Notes under the pieces: model-generated
Told to the model about the DNA's origin: nothing
What the model saw: the letters and a program-made list of their open reading frames with translations, nothing else
Database searches by the model: none
Position numbers and translations under genes: made by a program
Shown: positions 24,881 through 43,693 of the stretch, piece by piece
How positions within the stretch are numbered: the first letter of the stretch is position 1
Layout: each line of letters starts with the position of its first letter
Assembly (NCBI GenBank): GCA_963924555.1
Contig: OZ004592.1
Coordinates: forward strand, 6,510,001 to 6,574,000
DNA: 64,000 nucleotides
From: Crambe crambe
Lineage: Eukaryota; Porifera; Demospongiae; Poecilosclerida; Crambeidae
Reading direction: 5' to 3'

Positions 24881-27308
24881 ATGTCTGAGCAAGGGGAAGG
24901 CGAGCTGCGATATAGGGGTGCAAAACTCTATTCGCAAGAAAGTGAAGACTCCAAGGAGCCCGCTTCAGATGTTCCAGAGGAAAAACTTAAAGAACGAGAC
25001 GGAGAATCAGAAAGAGATGGCTCAGATGCCAAAGGGAATTCAGCTCAGGTTCTGGTGGTGGCACAATCCATGTTTGATGCGATGTGTAAGGATCTAGGGA
25101 AGAATGTTATCACCAAGGAGACTGTGGGTGATGCTGTTCGTAATTTGTTTTCGGTGGACCCTAGTAAGAGTCTGCTGCCTACAAAGGGTTATGCTGAGTC
25201 ATCAGAGGCCATGAAGACACTGATTGAAAGGTTGCTGTACGAGGTCTTAGGAAGGAACAACACCAAAGAGGTTGGGCACCACTGATCAACAATACATATA
25301 AACCTAAAATGTGCAGTTGGTCATTTTCTAGCCAACAAGTTAGTGTGTAACAGTTGTAAACTCACCAGATTTAAACTCACCAGCTTATCCCTCCCCCCTC
25401 CTCTTTCCCTGCTAGCATATCTCCCTCCCATTCATGTTTCAGAGCAACCTTGATTGTCTGTATTATTTTTGTTTATAGATCACTCGTGAGTTGTTTTGTG
25501 AAGTTGCTGTTAAGTATTCCAAAGGAGATGTTTCCTTCTTGAGCTTATTGGACGGAAAAGCTTCGGAGCCAAATGCTGCTCCAAAAACAGAGATAAACCT
25601 CGCTATGTTTTTCTCTAATCCAATCCCAGTTATTAAAACGTTAAAGCAAGATGTGTTTAGATCTGCTGAAAAACAAGGGGTAAGGTTTCTCTGGTCCAGC
25701 TTGTCAACCAAACAGATTTACTGGCTGATTGCAGCTTACTTCATACAGACTCTGACTCTGCAGTCCATAGTTTATTCCGTGACTGCAGGCATATTCACTG
25801 GAGCCTCTATGGCAATGGTGATTCTTACCATTCAAATCGCTGCCGAGGTCGAGATTTCCGAAGTGAGGAGAGATTACCTAACACTCTTCCAGTATTTCAG
25901 TGAACCTGGAGTTAAGATAGAAAACACTCCCAAGAAGGACTATTTACGCTATGCTGGCTTTTTCGTAGCATTGGTGATTGCTTTGGTCACTTTCGGCTTT
26001 TCACAGAACTCTGTACTTGATGAAATTTTGGTCATCGTTTCGCTGGTGGTCATTCTCATAATCATATTGCAGTTTGATCTATACGAGTCGTACCTAATGT
26101 ACTTTCTCCTTTTTGCAAAGTTCTTGAGTTGGATGGTCGTGTTCATAGACAAGGTATGTACAATCTTCCACTATCAAAACTTTATGCCAAAGTTTCTAAT
26201 TTACTCTTTTCCCCTTCCATATCATCTGAGTTTCGATATCTATCTGGTGAGTATGATTCAAGTGCCAATACACATCTATCTGATCTTTACTCAATTAAGA
26301 AAAGGGCGTGACTTCTCCCACTTGGGCCCCCATATCCTCTTCCTTTGCTGGTCCGTCCTGCTGCGGAATTTTGTGTCAATGTCCGACCCTTGGATCTTGC
26401 TGAAGATCACTGCTCTAATTTTCATTTTTTACCCACCTTTCTTTCCTTTGTTGTTATTGTACTTCTTTTACTTCTACGGCTTCACCTACCCTTTCTTCTA
26501 TGCGGTAATGTTTGCAATTGGTTTGGGCATTATCGTCGTCATTGTCGCTTTCACTTACAAGTATGTGATAACAATATCATTGAGTAATATGATAGTTTTG
26601 GTCGTGGTGATGGCTGTCCCTGTGATGATGTTCTTCTCAGCATGGTATACCAGTACCGTTCAGCCATCATTCGTTCCTCCTGTATCTTCAGAGGAATACA
26701 ATAAATATTGTGGTCCTGCTCAGTGGAAAGAGAGTAAGAATACAATCAAAACGCAAATTAACTGCTTGCACTTGGAGAACAGAATGTTTACTTCCCAAGG
26801 CTATGTGGAATCTGTTGGTATATCTGCAATTGAAAATAGAATGGCTGATAGAATCAATTTCCTCCCTACTATAATTCAGGAAGCCATAACTTGTTTCACG
26901 GGAGAGATTAAACCCATGTGTGACAATGAAACGACATCAACTTGTGTCCCCAGTATTTGCCACTTTCAGAACAAGCTGAGGTACAGATTTGAAGTGAAGC
27001 TGAAGATTCCACTGGGTAAATTTGAAGTTGAGGCTACGTTGCTAGTGAAGCACCAGCACAGGAAGTTTGTCCAGGACCACTTGGAGTCTGGAACTAGCCT
27101 GGAATTCAACGCTACATTTGTGAAAGGAATGGGGTCCTCCCACCTCACCTTGCATGCTTCGTCTCTGAAGGCTGGGATTAACACCAGCAAGTTAATGGAG
27201 GAGGAGAGTGAGAGAGAAATGATGCAGAACATACTGTACAACTCTGTCAGCTCAATTAAGAACACCATCGTTGTTCTTCTCGAAATTATATTTGGGTACA
27301 TTCCATAA
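24881..27308 (+). CDS. WFS1: Wolframin, ER membrane protein
   Basis: Two exons (24881-25270 and 25479-27308) join in frame to 739 aa; human wolframin is 890. The N-terminal 200 residues are acidic then helical. About ten hydrophobic segments follow between residues 215 and 525. The C-terminal lumenal domain keeps the wolframin pattern of spaced cysteines: YNKYCGPAQW, KTQINCLHLE, an ENRMADRINFLP step and CHFQNKLRYRFEVKLKIP. Wolframin is an ER glycoprotein involved in calcium handling and ER stress control; human loss causes Wolfram syndrome. As in vertebrates, almost all membrane and lumenal sequence is in one long last exon. The exon 1 donor GAG|GTTGGG is weak. The gene is divergent from PPP2R2. 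Confidence 0.9.
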
Positions 27309-27679
27309 TTTTTGTTTCTATTTTTTTTGTATCTTGTGGCTATATTATTGACAAATGTATTGTTTTGTCCAAATGTGTAATTTTGTTATTCATGACTGAC
27401 TCATTAAAAAATTTTGAGCACAAGAAAAAAAAAGTACAGTGAATCCATACAGTTCTCCAGTGTGATAGAGTAGAGTACATTTTTTAAAAAAATTCATGGC
27501 AATGGTGTGTGAATTTAATTTGGTCGCTCATGTGCGAGATTCCACCTCCTTTGAAATATTCACCTCGATCTGCATTGGAGCAAGCCAGTCAAGGTCCAAT
27601 AGAGACTCTGCACATTTCACATTATTATTCTCACCCCCTCTAATGGGAACTAAACAGTGTGTGTTTTTAAAATTTTTTT
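27309..27679. other. Convergent intergenic region
   Basis: About 370 bp between the wolframin and GOLGA7 stops, AT-rich with a candidate AATAAA-like tail (CATTAAAAAA). No gene is seen. Confidence 0.5.
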
Positions 27680-28172
27680 TTAGGATACACATCTGAGGCC
27701 TCTGTCCATGGGGTCACCAAATATAATCCCTGCTTGTGAGTAAACGTCACGGTTCTGCTGCTGCAAATATTTGGCCACTTTCTCCACAGACTAATAAAGA
27801 GTAAAGGAACATGAACCACCTCTGATCATCAAGATAATACACTATAAAATAACCTGTTCATAATGTGTCTTGAAGCAGTAGTGAATGGTGTAGCCTGTCA
27901 AACATGCCAGGCAACCTTCTGATACCACTCTGCATGATAGACTCTCTGCACCCTCGAAGATTTCATTGATGTGGTCTATTGTTTCTCGGAACTTAGCAGG
28001 ATCTACCTACAACTTAGGATAAAAAAGACCAAAAATTATTATTAGACCTAAAGCTTACTTTTCCGACTAGTTCTTTCGGTAATTCAGGGGAGAATCTAAC
28101 CCCTGTTCCATATGCGAAGTCCCTTTGAATGAAGATTTTTTTTATGCCAGTTGGAGAGTCCACTGTAGCCAT
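27680..28172 (-). CDS. GOLGA7: Golgin A7 / ERF4-like palmitoyltransferase cofactor
   Basis: Three exons on the minus strand (28059-28172, 27854-28006, 27680-27790) join in frame to 125 aa. Family blocks are clear: KIFIQRDFAYGTGVRFSPELP, an SEGCLACLTGYTIHYC core with the cysteine pair that is palmitoylated in vertebrates, THYEQ, and a C-terminal DPMDRGLR. GOLGA7 pairs with DHHC9-type acyltransferases at the Golgi to palmitoylate Ras and other substrates. The exon 2 donor is an unusual GTTATT. Start codons of GOLGA7 and INPP5F are 281 bp apart and divergent. Confidence 0.92.
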
Positions 28173-28453
28173 AGCTTAGCTTGATTCAGTTCTGTGTACC
28201 TGGTACAGCTCACCCAATTTCAATATTACTTTCCTTTTTTTAGAATAAGTTATTATTTTAACCCTTCACTGATTAGGATTGATTTCCAGAATAACCCTGA
28301 ACATCCGTCTTCCAAATTAATAAATAGACTGCAGACCGATCTGCAACACCAGGCTTGAGGTTGCTGAGCTTCTTCCTGTTCTGCTGCTATTAAACACTCC
28401 GCCGCGTCATGGAATTCCTCTGGTTGGGTTGATCGCCCCGTAGCTAGCCACAA
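28173..28453. promoter_or_regulatory. Divergent promoter between GOLGA7 and INPP5F
   Basis: A 281-bp AT-rich spacer between two outward-facing starts. No TATA box or initiator stands out. Confidence 0.45.
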
Positions 28454-35539
<7,086 letters not shown>

Positions 35540-35756
35540 TAATTATTTTAATCACCAAAACTAATAATTTGACATGACTATTTCTTTTTTATTCATTGAT
35601 GATTTTATGAACTGATGATAATTCATAATATTGATTTTTAATCATCTGAAATTACAAATAAATTGATTAGCTAGCAATGACATTTTTAAAACAATTCAAG
35701 TTGTAATGATTGCAGGATCTTGTGTATTAAAAGTGAAGCAGGTGCAGATGTTGGCT

Positions 35757-36551
35757 TCAAGTGCGTATATAATCGTATTCATGTGCAGACTTCTCTTCAC
35801 TAGAGTAAGGTGGTGGTGGAGGGATGTTCTCTGGTGGATGACCATATGCCACATTATCACTTAAATGTACAGAGGTTTTATTCCCAGCAGTTCCTGTTGC
35901 TACACCTCCAACTGATAAGGGCTGCAATGGATAACTGGTGTTTGTCTGGGTCCTGTTTACAGGGGTCTGCTGTTGACCCTCTGGTGGACCCTTGCCAACC
36001 ATTCGCTGGATAACAATCAGCACTTTCTTGTCCTCATACCTCCATGTCACAACACTGTCAGTGGAAAGAACAGAGTAGCTAGCACCAGCTGTATCAGCAT
36101 CAGAACTAGATGGCTAGCTCATAACCAGCTGTGGCTAAGTTCATAGCTACAAACTTTATACCTTATAAAACAGACATGATTTAGTAGGTGTTGTAGCTAA
36201 GACTGCCATATCAAACCTGTCCTGTGTCTGCTAGCATCTAAAAACCTATGGAGAGCTTACTACACAACTTAACAGTAGCTACTATCTACTTACCAAACCA
36301 CAACCACTGCAATGAAAAGAAATATAGTGGCAGAAATGATCACACCAAAATACAGCTTATAAGATATTCCTATCATGAATAATTATAATGAGCATATTAA
36401 ACAATGAGGGAGGAATACAACCATGCAGATAAAAAATGGGCTAGTTAGACATGATGGCTATAGTTAGCTATGGTAGCTATGTACCTGATTCTTTCAATAG
36501 GAGTCCAAAAAAGGTTAAGACAGCTTTCAAAAGATCCACTTGTCCCTCCAT
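35757..36551 (-). CDS. Small single-pass membrane protein with PPxY tail, copy 1
   Basis: Three exons (36485-36551, 36294-36369, 35757-36054) join in frame to 146 aa. Residues 1-22 (MEGQVDLLKAVLTFFGLLLK) form an amphipathic or weakly hydrophobic helix. Residues 28-50 are a transmembrane segment (LYFGVIISATIFLFIAVVVV). The tail is basic, then Gln/Pro-rich, and ends PPPPPYSSEE with a terminal EYDYIRT. PPPY is the canonical WW-domain ligand, so recruitment of a NEDD4-type ligase is plausible. I do not recognise the family. The gene lies just downstream of a truncated Deltex copy on the same strand and converges with INPP5F (217 bp). Only this copy keeps a perfect PPxY and an open frame with all three exons. 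Confidence 0.72.
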
Positions 36552-36740
36552 GACAGCTATAGCTAGCTAGCAAGCTATTAGTATACACCAACACTAATCC
36601 CGAGATGAAATTATAGTTACTTGGTAAACAGAAAAACATAGCTAGAAATCTAATCAGGAATCTGAATCAAAATTATATAGCTACTCGTGTAAATAGCTCA
36701 GAGCTTTGGGAGTATAGCTAGCTAGCTAGCTAGCTAGCAC

Positions 36741-37130
36741 AGCTGACACAATTCCTTTAGCTGCTAGATCTTGAAAGTATTCACCCTCCTCAGGTAATTG
36801 GGATCAGATGATCAGGGTGAGGATGATGATCACATAGACTACCCAATGTAGACTTACGGTCGCTCCACTTGGATTGGTTTTGTGGTGAATATCATTCCAT
36901 ACTACTACACATTGTCCTGTCCAGATGTGAGAGATTGTCCAATGGTGGTCAGCACTGAAAGCCTTCTGAAGGAGCTGCAATGCAAGGAGAATATATCCTA
37001 TTTCCCACCACATACACCCTTCACACCCTTGGCCTTACTGTCAAAACTTCATATCCTTCTGCATTGCAAGGAAGAAAGGCCACTCTTGAGGTTCCACAAT
37101 AAGGTTTCCTAGGGTTAGGGTGAGTTGGTC
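36741..37130 (-). pseudogene. Truncated Deltex 3' end, copy 1
   Basis: This matches the last DTC exons of the Deltex copies at 39300 and 54469. The WNDIHHKT block is intact ([17 protein letters not shown]), but the preceding GLIFTVG block is scrambled by a small deletion, and the last exon has lost its acceptor and stop context. The match stops at about 37130, where INPP5F sequence begins. Confidence 0.85.
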
Positions 37131-37460
37131 CTCGTACAGCAGTGAAGTTTACAAGTAGGTTCAGCATGGAGGAAAAACAATTTATTCGACTTCCCATGTC
37201 TTCAGTGGAGAAAATTGCTAGCTATAGGTAATATTCTACCTTAGTCCCTATCTAGCTCTTGGCCTGTAGGTCAATTACAAATGCATTAGTCTTGACCTGT
37301 AGGTCAATAATTATTAACAATCATACACAACAGGTCAACTTGAAGCACCAAGAGACTGCACATGAGGATCCATTACTCTTTGATGAAGGATACCATCCCC
37401 TGCCGAACCCACTGAAGGAGGCGATTCAACGAAGCTCAAAAAAATTCACAAAAGTAGAAT
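37131..37460 (+). pseudogene. INPP5F 3' fragment, relic 1
   Basis: The segment repeats INPP5F from intron 19 (about 34066) through exon 20 (FSMEEKQ, LPMSSVEK) and part of exon 21. It then jumps to the last 80 bp of exon 23 (about 35459) and on into the INPP5F 3' flank. It cannot code for a phosphatase. Orientation matches the parent gene. Confidence 0.88.
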
Positions 37461-37656
37461 AATAATTTATCACCAAAAACAATAATTTTGATATGACTTT
37501 CTTTTTCATTCATTGATGCTTTTATGAACTGATGATATTCATAATATTGATTTTTAATCATCTGAAATCACAAAGCTAGCTAGCATGACATTTTTAAACA
37601 ATTCAAGTTGTATAATAATTGCGCATAAAAAGTGAAGCAGGTGCAGATATTTGCTA

Positions 37657-38866
37657 TCAAGTGCGTATATAATCATATTCAGGTACAGACCTCTCTTCAC
37701 TAGAGTAAGGTAGTGGTGGAGGGATGTTCTCTGGTGGATGACCATATGCCACATTGTCACTTAAATGTACAGAGCTTTTATTCCCAGCAGTTACTGTTAC
37801 TACACCTCCAACTGATAAGGGCTGCAATGGATAACTGGTGTTTATCTGGGTCCTGTTTGCAGGGGTCTGCTGTTGACCCTCTGGTGGACCCTTGCCAACC
37901 ATTCGCTGGATAACAATCAGCACTTTCTTGTCTTCATGCCTCCATGTCACAACACTGTCAGTGGAAAGAACAGAGTAGCTAGCAACCAGCTGCATCAGCA
38001 TCAGAACTAGATGCTAGCTCATAACCAGCTGTGGCTACGTTCATAGCTAGCAATGTTAAAGTAGCTAACTGTATAGCTACTAACTTTAATACCTTATAAA
38101 ACAGACATGCAGGTGCTATCCACTTAGTAGGCCAGTTGTAGCTAAGGCCACTATTTATAGAATGATTGTTTCCTGTCCACCGCCCGCGTATTGAAAATGT
38201 CACCGCATCAAAAAATATTATTACTGCCTAGCGCCTGCCATTGCTCATGCGCGCAGTAGAGCGCGCACATTTGGCTTCACATGCAGCTCTTTTTGGGAAA
38301 GCCCGCGCGTGGTGAATGACTAGTCTCGCGGGCCGCGAGACTAGTGAATGATGAAGACAGGACCCTAGCCTTGAGATAAACAACGAAGCAGTAATAGAAT
38401 AATTATAATAACCGCCCGCCCGCAGCACTTGTGGATGTTTTCTTGGACAGGAAACTAGGATTCTATAAATAGTGGCCTAAGAGACTGTCATACAAGCTAG
38501 ACTAGCTAGTATATCAAAACCTGTCCTGTGTACTAAATTATCTGCTATCTAAAAACCTATAGATATACAATTTAACAGCAGCTAGCTACTATCTACTTAC
38601 CAAACCACAACCACTGCAATGGAAAGAAATATAGTGGCAGAAATGATCACACCAAAATATAGCTTATAAGATATCCCTATAATAGTTATAATGAGCATAT
38701 TAAACAATGCATGAGGGAGGAAAGTAATAGATTGCTCATATATGGCTAACAGCTTGATAGCTAGCTACAACCAGATAGATGATGGCAGCAGCTATGTACC
38801 TGATTCTTTCAATAGGAATCCAAAAAAGGTTAAGACAGCTTTCAAAAGATCCACTTGTCCCTCCAT
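37657..38866 (-). CDS. Small single-pass membrane protein, copy 2
   Basis: Exons 38800-38866, 38601-38676 and 37657-37954 have exactly the lengths of copy 1 and give a 146-aa protein with the same helix, transmembrane segment and tail. The WW-ligand site has drifted from PPPPPY to PPPLPY, so the consensus PPxY is lost. A Harbinger-like MITE sits in intron 2. It lies 434 bp downstream of the Deltex copy on the same strand. Confidence 0.7.
38146..38477. mobile_element. Harbinger-like MITE with TAA target duplication
   Basis: A 332-bp insertion with inverted ends GGCCACTATTTATAGAAT (18 bp perfect) followed by a second matching block GTTTCCTGTCCA. TAA is present directly on both sides. Copy 1 has the undisturbed site at about 36194-36205 (GTAGCTAAGACTG). 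TIR and TAA fit the PIF/Harbinger superfamily. A 27-bp perfect palindrome (38319-38345, ACTAGTCTCGCGG arm) lies inside. Confidence 0.82.
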
Positions 38867-39299
38867 GACAGCTATAGCTAGCTAGGCAAGCTATACATGT
38901 ACACCAATACTAATCCCGAGATGAAATTATAGTTAATTGTATACTTGGTAAACAGAACAACATAGAAATCTAACCAGGAATCTGAATCAAAATTATATAG
39001 CTACTCATAATAAATAGCTCAGAGCTTTGGGAGCATAGCTAGCTAGCACAGCTTGGGAATTCATATCTTATTGTCCATATAATGGACATACAGTGGTGCA
39101 TAAATGACTGACAAATCACACAGAATATTTTTAAACTTTGATCATCATGTAGAAATCAGTAACTTTAAAGAACTAGCTACCATAATATTTTACTGCTCGA
39201 ATCATTCTACAAAAATCTGTGTAGCTAGATACCTTATATAGTAAGACAGTTACATCGTACTTAGTAGGACAGAAGTTATAGCTAATTATATATAGTTAA

Positions 39300-42200
39300 C
39301 TATACAGTATCTGACACAATTCCTTTAGCTGCTAGATCTTCCTTCACTCTCCTTAGATAAGTGGGATCAGGATACCCATAACTGTGCAATGATAAGGATG
39401 GAACATGATGATCAAATAACCACCCAATGTAGACTTACGGTCCTCCACTTGGACTGCTTTTATGGTGAATATCATTCCACACTACTACATTGTCCTTCCC
39501 AGATGTGAGAGATTTTCCAACAGTAAAAATAAGGCCAGCACTGAAAGCCTTCCGAAGGAGCTGCAATGCAAGGAGAATATCTTCTATTTCCCACCACATA
39601 CACCCTTCACACCCTTGGTCTTACTGTTAAAACTTCATATCCTTCTGCATTGCAAGGAAGAAAGGCCACTCTTGAGGTTCCACTATAAGGTTTCCCAGGG
39701 TTAGGGTGAGTTGGTCCTTGTACTCCACCAGGTATGTAGTACTCAATCTTTATTGTCTTATGACCGGGATATCCTGGTAGACGCATTTCCAAGATCTGAT
39801 AATAGAAGAATTCAGTGAAAGTGCAAAAATCTGTTAAATCTGTTCAGACTTACAGAGGTTGTCATTTTGCCACCCGGAGGTTGGTTCCCCCTCAGACATC
39901 TCAGTATTGCCTTGCAAGTGGGACAGTAAGGACTTGCATTGAGGGATGCATTGATACACTCCTTGCAAAATGAGTGTCCACATGATGTCTTTACTGGATT
40001 CTTGAAACCATCCAAGCAAATGGAGCATTCTATGTAGTACAGATAGCTATAGATAGAATTATAATGCTGTAGCTAGCAGTTAACAGCTTACTGGGTTCTT
40101 CAACTTTATTTCCAGGGTGGGCTGTTGCAGCAGAAGTCTTTATGTGATGTGGGACTTCAGTTGGTATAGAAGGTGGTGGTCCCATACTAATTCCATGTTC
40201 AAAATGCGATGGACTTAAGCCACGGAGTGTTCCACCTCCAGAAGCTGTAGCATGTGCGTAAGGTGGTCCCATACTAATTCCATGTTCAAAATGTGATGGA
40301 CTTAAGCCACGGAATGTTCCACCTCCAGAAGCTGTAGCATGTGCGTAAGGTGGTCCCATACTAATTCCATGTTCAAAATGTGATGGACTTAAGCCACGGA
40401 ATGTTCCACCTCCAGAAGCTGTAGCATGTGCGTAAGGTGGTCCCATACTAATTCCATGTTCAAAATGTGATGGACTTAAGCCACGGAATGTTCCACCTCC
40501 AGAAGCTGTAGCACGTGCGTAAGAGACACCACCCATTCCTTCTCCCATATCTGTTGAAGATAGAGGATTTTGAAAGTCATGAGGAGGACTACTGAGGATC
40601 CCTCCACCTTGTGGAGATGATACTCCACTTGAGGGAGCGATATCTGCTATTATAGGATAACTGGGTATCCCTCCACCATGTGTGGATGTTATGCATTGCT
40701 GAGGAAATTCTGGCAAGCTGGTCAGCTGTGGTGATGCTCCATATCCCCCTTGTCCAAGATGGGATGGAGTTAAGCCATGGAATGTAGTAGAAGCTGTAGC
40801 ATGTGCGTAAGAGGCACTACCCATTCCTCTTCCCACACCCGCTGAAGATGGAAGGTGAAAGCCAGGAGGAGGATTACTGGACATCCCTCCACCCTGTGGA
40901 GATGGTACTCCATTTATATCTGTTCTCTGAAGATGACTGGGTTTCCCTCGACCATGTGTGGATGTCATTGTTGGGTCATCGTCTCCAGGAGATGTAAGAC
41001 TTGGAGTTGGGTCTGATACACTGTAAGAAATCATTCCATTCCATCCAGACTTATCGTACGAATGTTTTATGATACCTTCTGTTGAAAGATGATGTAGTTG
41101 TTACTGTGGCAGTGGCTGTATCTGTGGCTGATGTGGTGGGTTCAACATGAGAAAATCAGAGTGTAGCTACATGATGAATTCATTTAATCATAACACTCCA
41201 TTTCTTACATACCTTTCTGTAGTTTGTCACTTTCTCCAAGATTGGATTTTTCCAGACACTTAATCAGCATCCGCATTCTGTCCTTTTCTTTATGCTGCTC
41301 CCACCAAGTACGAATCATGCGCTCCATCTTAGCTGTATCATCACCACCTCCATTAGCAATGTATAAAATATCACAAGGTGAAAAGTTAAGTGAATTGGCC
41401 AACTTTCTCCACTTTTGTGCCAGAGGTTGAAGATGATTTATCAGTTGGTCACAATCTGATGTTCCAGAATGAGCTGCACCAATAGAGTTATATAATACTG
41501 TATTGATTATAGCTAAAGACTTCACAAACTTTTAGCTTCTGTCTTTTCTGTGTGCTGATCATCAGGAGTGACATCTTTACTCATCCCTTCTTTCTCCTCT
41601 TTCTTGAATTCCTCGTGTACACTGAAATCTTTGCCTTTAACTTCTGTACCAGGAACAGCTTCCCTGCTATTCTCTGTCATCTCTGCACCTTTGGTCGTGG
41701 AAATGATAGCATTCTTGTCCTTTGATTCACTGATGGTATGCACCACCAACTTCTTATACTTGCTCTTCAGGTACTTGGCAAAGCATTGATATGTGGGCTG
41801 ATCTATTATGACCACTCTGATATCACGCAAAAAAGCAGTAGACTTTGAAAACTTGAACTTCATGATGGAGTCAATGATACAACGAGCAACTAGATCTTTG
41901 TCAACTCCAAAGATGCCAGAACTAATGGCAGGAATGGCTATGGATACTACTTCCCGTTTCTCAGCCTCTTTGAGAATTTTTCGCATCAGAGAATTCAACG
42001 TATTCTCGCACTGATGATCTCCCTTTCTTGGACGAACTGCATGAATAATGGATTTACATTTCAGTGTTCCTCCAGCTCCAGTACAGGCCACATTGCCTGG
42101 TTGCATTTCCCTGTATTGACGTTGTCTCATGTACTGGGTGGAGTAATGCTGCACAGCTCCATTGCTTGCCTGATCAATAGCAAGTGCTATTCCTCCATCA

Positions 42201-43024
42201 TGATGGAGACGACCATTAGCAGCATTGACTATTGCATCCACATCTTCTGTTACAATGTTGCCCTTCTTCAGTGTAAACATGCGTCCATCAGCAAGAGAGA
42301 CTGTAAGCCAAGTTTGAAATTCTTCTAAAAGAAGCTTTTTAGCCTGCTCAAACTGACGTGACGAATTTGATATGATTTTCACCAGCTCTTCTCCAAGTAA
42401 AAAAACACACCGATCGTACTTGCCATTGAAAGCTGCCACAACTTGTTTAACATCAGTAACCACCCATCCGGAAGGAACAGGTATAGTGCCAATTTTCAGC
42501 TTCCTTTGCTGATTAGCCATACATTGATATTCTATCTGAAACTTAAAATTTGTGTCTTCAGGAGCATTCTTTTTGATGTAGACCACACCCTCACTTGGTC
42601 TGTAGTAGACACCAGGAATTCTACCCTCAGGCAACTTCTCCAGTAAAGCCAGAACATCTGGTATTAAACTCGGCACAACATCATAAAGTGAAGTAGGAAA
42701 GTTAGAATCACTAGCACTGCCACCAGAGGTCACGTGATCAAACCAGGTGTCATCAAAGGTCATGTGATCATGAGGGAAGGCTGTGGCACCTTGATCCTCA
42801 AAGGCTGGAGTATCGTTGAGGTCAGCTTTCAAGATTTCTTTATCAAAACGTAAATCCATAATTTTTTCTGCATTTCCACTTATTTTGTAATGATTTCCAG
42901 TGGATTTCAATTGAGAAGGAGATGGCTGTGCTGTTGTGTTGGCCTTGACCTTCCATACTGCTTTCTTCTTTTCCTTGTCACAACAAGGCTCGTCAAGCAA
43001 ACAGTATGGACTTGCACAATCACT
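39300..43024 (-). pseudogene. Deltex-type ligase (macro-Death-RING-DTC), decaying copy 2
   Basis: Same gene as 54469-58168. Recognisable exons: 41530-43024 (KH-like region and macro domain), 41213-41473 (Death domain), 40092-41020 (Gly/Ser/Pro-rich repeats), 39854-40029 (RING), 39625-39795, 39439-39560 and 39300-39381 (DTC domain, stop). Damage: no first exon (the matching 58.00-58.25 kb block is deleted); about 170 bp lost between exons 2 and 3, fusing them in frame; the linker exon after the Death domain has a destroyed acceptor (CTCTG for GCCAG) plus a 2-nt insertion; the macro motif HAVGP is HAVRP. The repeat, RING and DTC exons remain fully open, so a short RING-DTC protein could still be made. 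It may be a dying gene or an alternatively started one. Confidence 0.75.
40178..40525 (-). repeat. Four in-frame 87-bp tandem repeats in the copy 2 linker exon
   Basis: Four nearly identical 29-residue units with the core [17 protein letters not shown] are encoded at exact 87-bp spacing (GGTCCC at 40178, 40265, 40352, 40439). The sister gene has one unit. Length is a multiple of three, so the frame is preserved. Confidence 0.93.
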
Positions 43025-43486
43025 CTATATTATACAAAATACAATCCCACCATGATAATTATTACTCTCTAATTATACGCACTCATTACCCTCTAATTAT
43101 GCGTGCATACAGCGCATGTCTCAATAATGGACAGGATAAAAATACTAGGGCAATGTGCAACATTTGACAGCGAGCAAGCAAGCAAGTATTCTAAGCTTTG
43201 AGTATATACATAGCATTTGACAGTGAGCAAGTGAGCAATTAAAGGTAGCTGATAGGCTCCAGTGCTTGACATTGCTGTCAGAGGCAAGAGTCATGTTAGG
43301 CGGTCCCAACCAGGAAGCTCCATACTTGGAAAGCTGTAAATACTTACCACAAGCACTTAGATATAAGCCAGCTCAATTACAATTGGAGCGTGCGCATTAT
43401 GCACGTGCAGCACTACTAATTCGGGACACATACCATATGTCCACCTGGGGCATTTTGGAGTGTAGACCTAGATATATGAGCGCAAA
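43025..43486. other. Intergenic region upstream of Deltex copy 2
   Basis: It contains a match to the promoter side of the intact copy (CTCTAATTATGCGTGCATACAGCGCATG, compare about 58258-58280) directly joined to exon 2, showing the deletion. Short GAGCAAG repeats occur near 43165-43240. No gene is seen. Confidence 0.6.
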
Positions 43487-43693
43487 AAATTTCTTCTAAA
43501 TAAAAAGGTTAGGTAGGGATAGCCTAAAATCTAGCTGGGCTATATAATGTACTGCAGCCTCACATGAAAACAATCCCTACATTTACATCCACTAGATATG
43601 GCAGTTGTGAATGTAGGGATTGCTTTCATGTGAGGCTGCAGTAGCTACATTACTAGATTTTAGACTTAACCTTTTTATTTAGAAGAAATTTTT
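43487..43693. mobile_element. Foldback element with long inverted arms
   Basis: AAATTTCTTCTAAATAAAAA on the left is matched in reverse by TTTTTATTTAGAAGAAATTT on the right. Arms of about 85-100 bp (including GCAGCCTCACATGAAA / TTTCATGTGAGGCTGC) flank a loop of about 25 bp. No coding capacity. Confidence 0.85.

Noticed and set aside
41205-41525. Death domain as a stand-alone gene starting MKSLAIINTV
   Set aside because: The start lies in the intron after the macro exon; phases of the sister gene show the Death domain is an internal exon.
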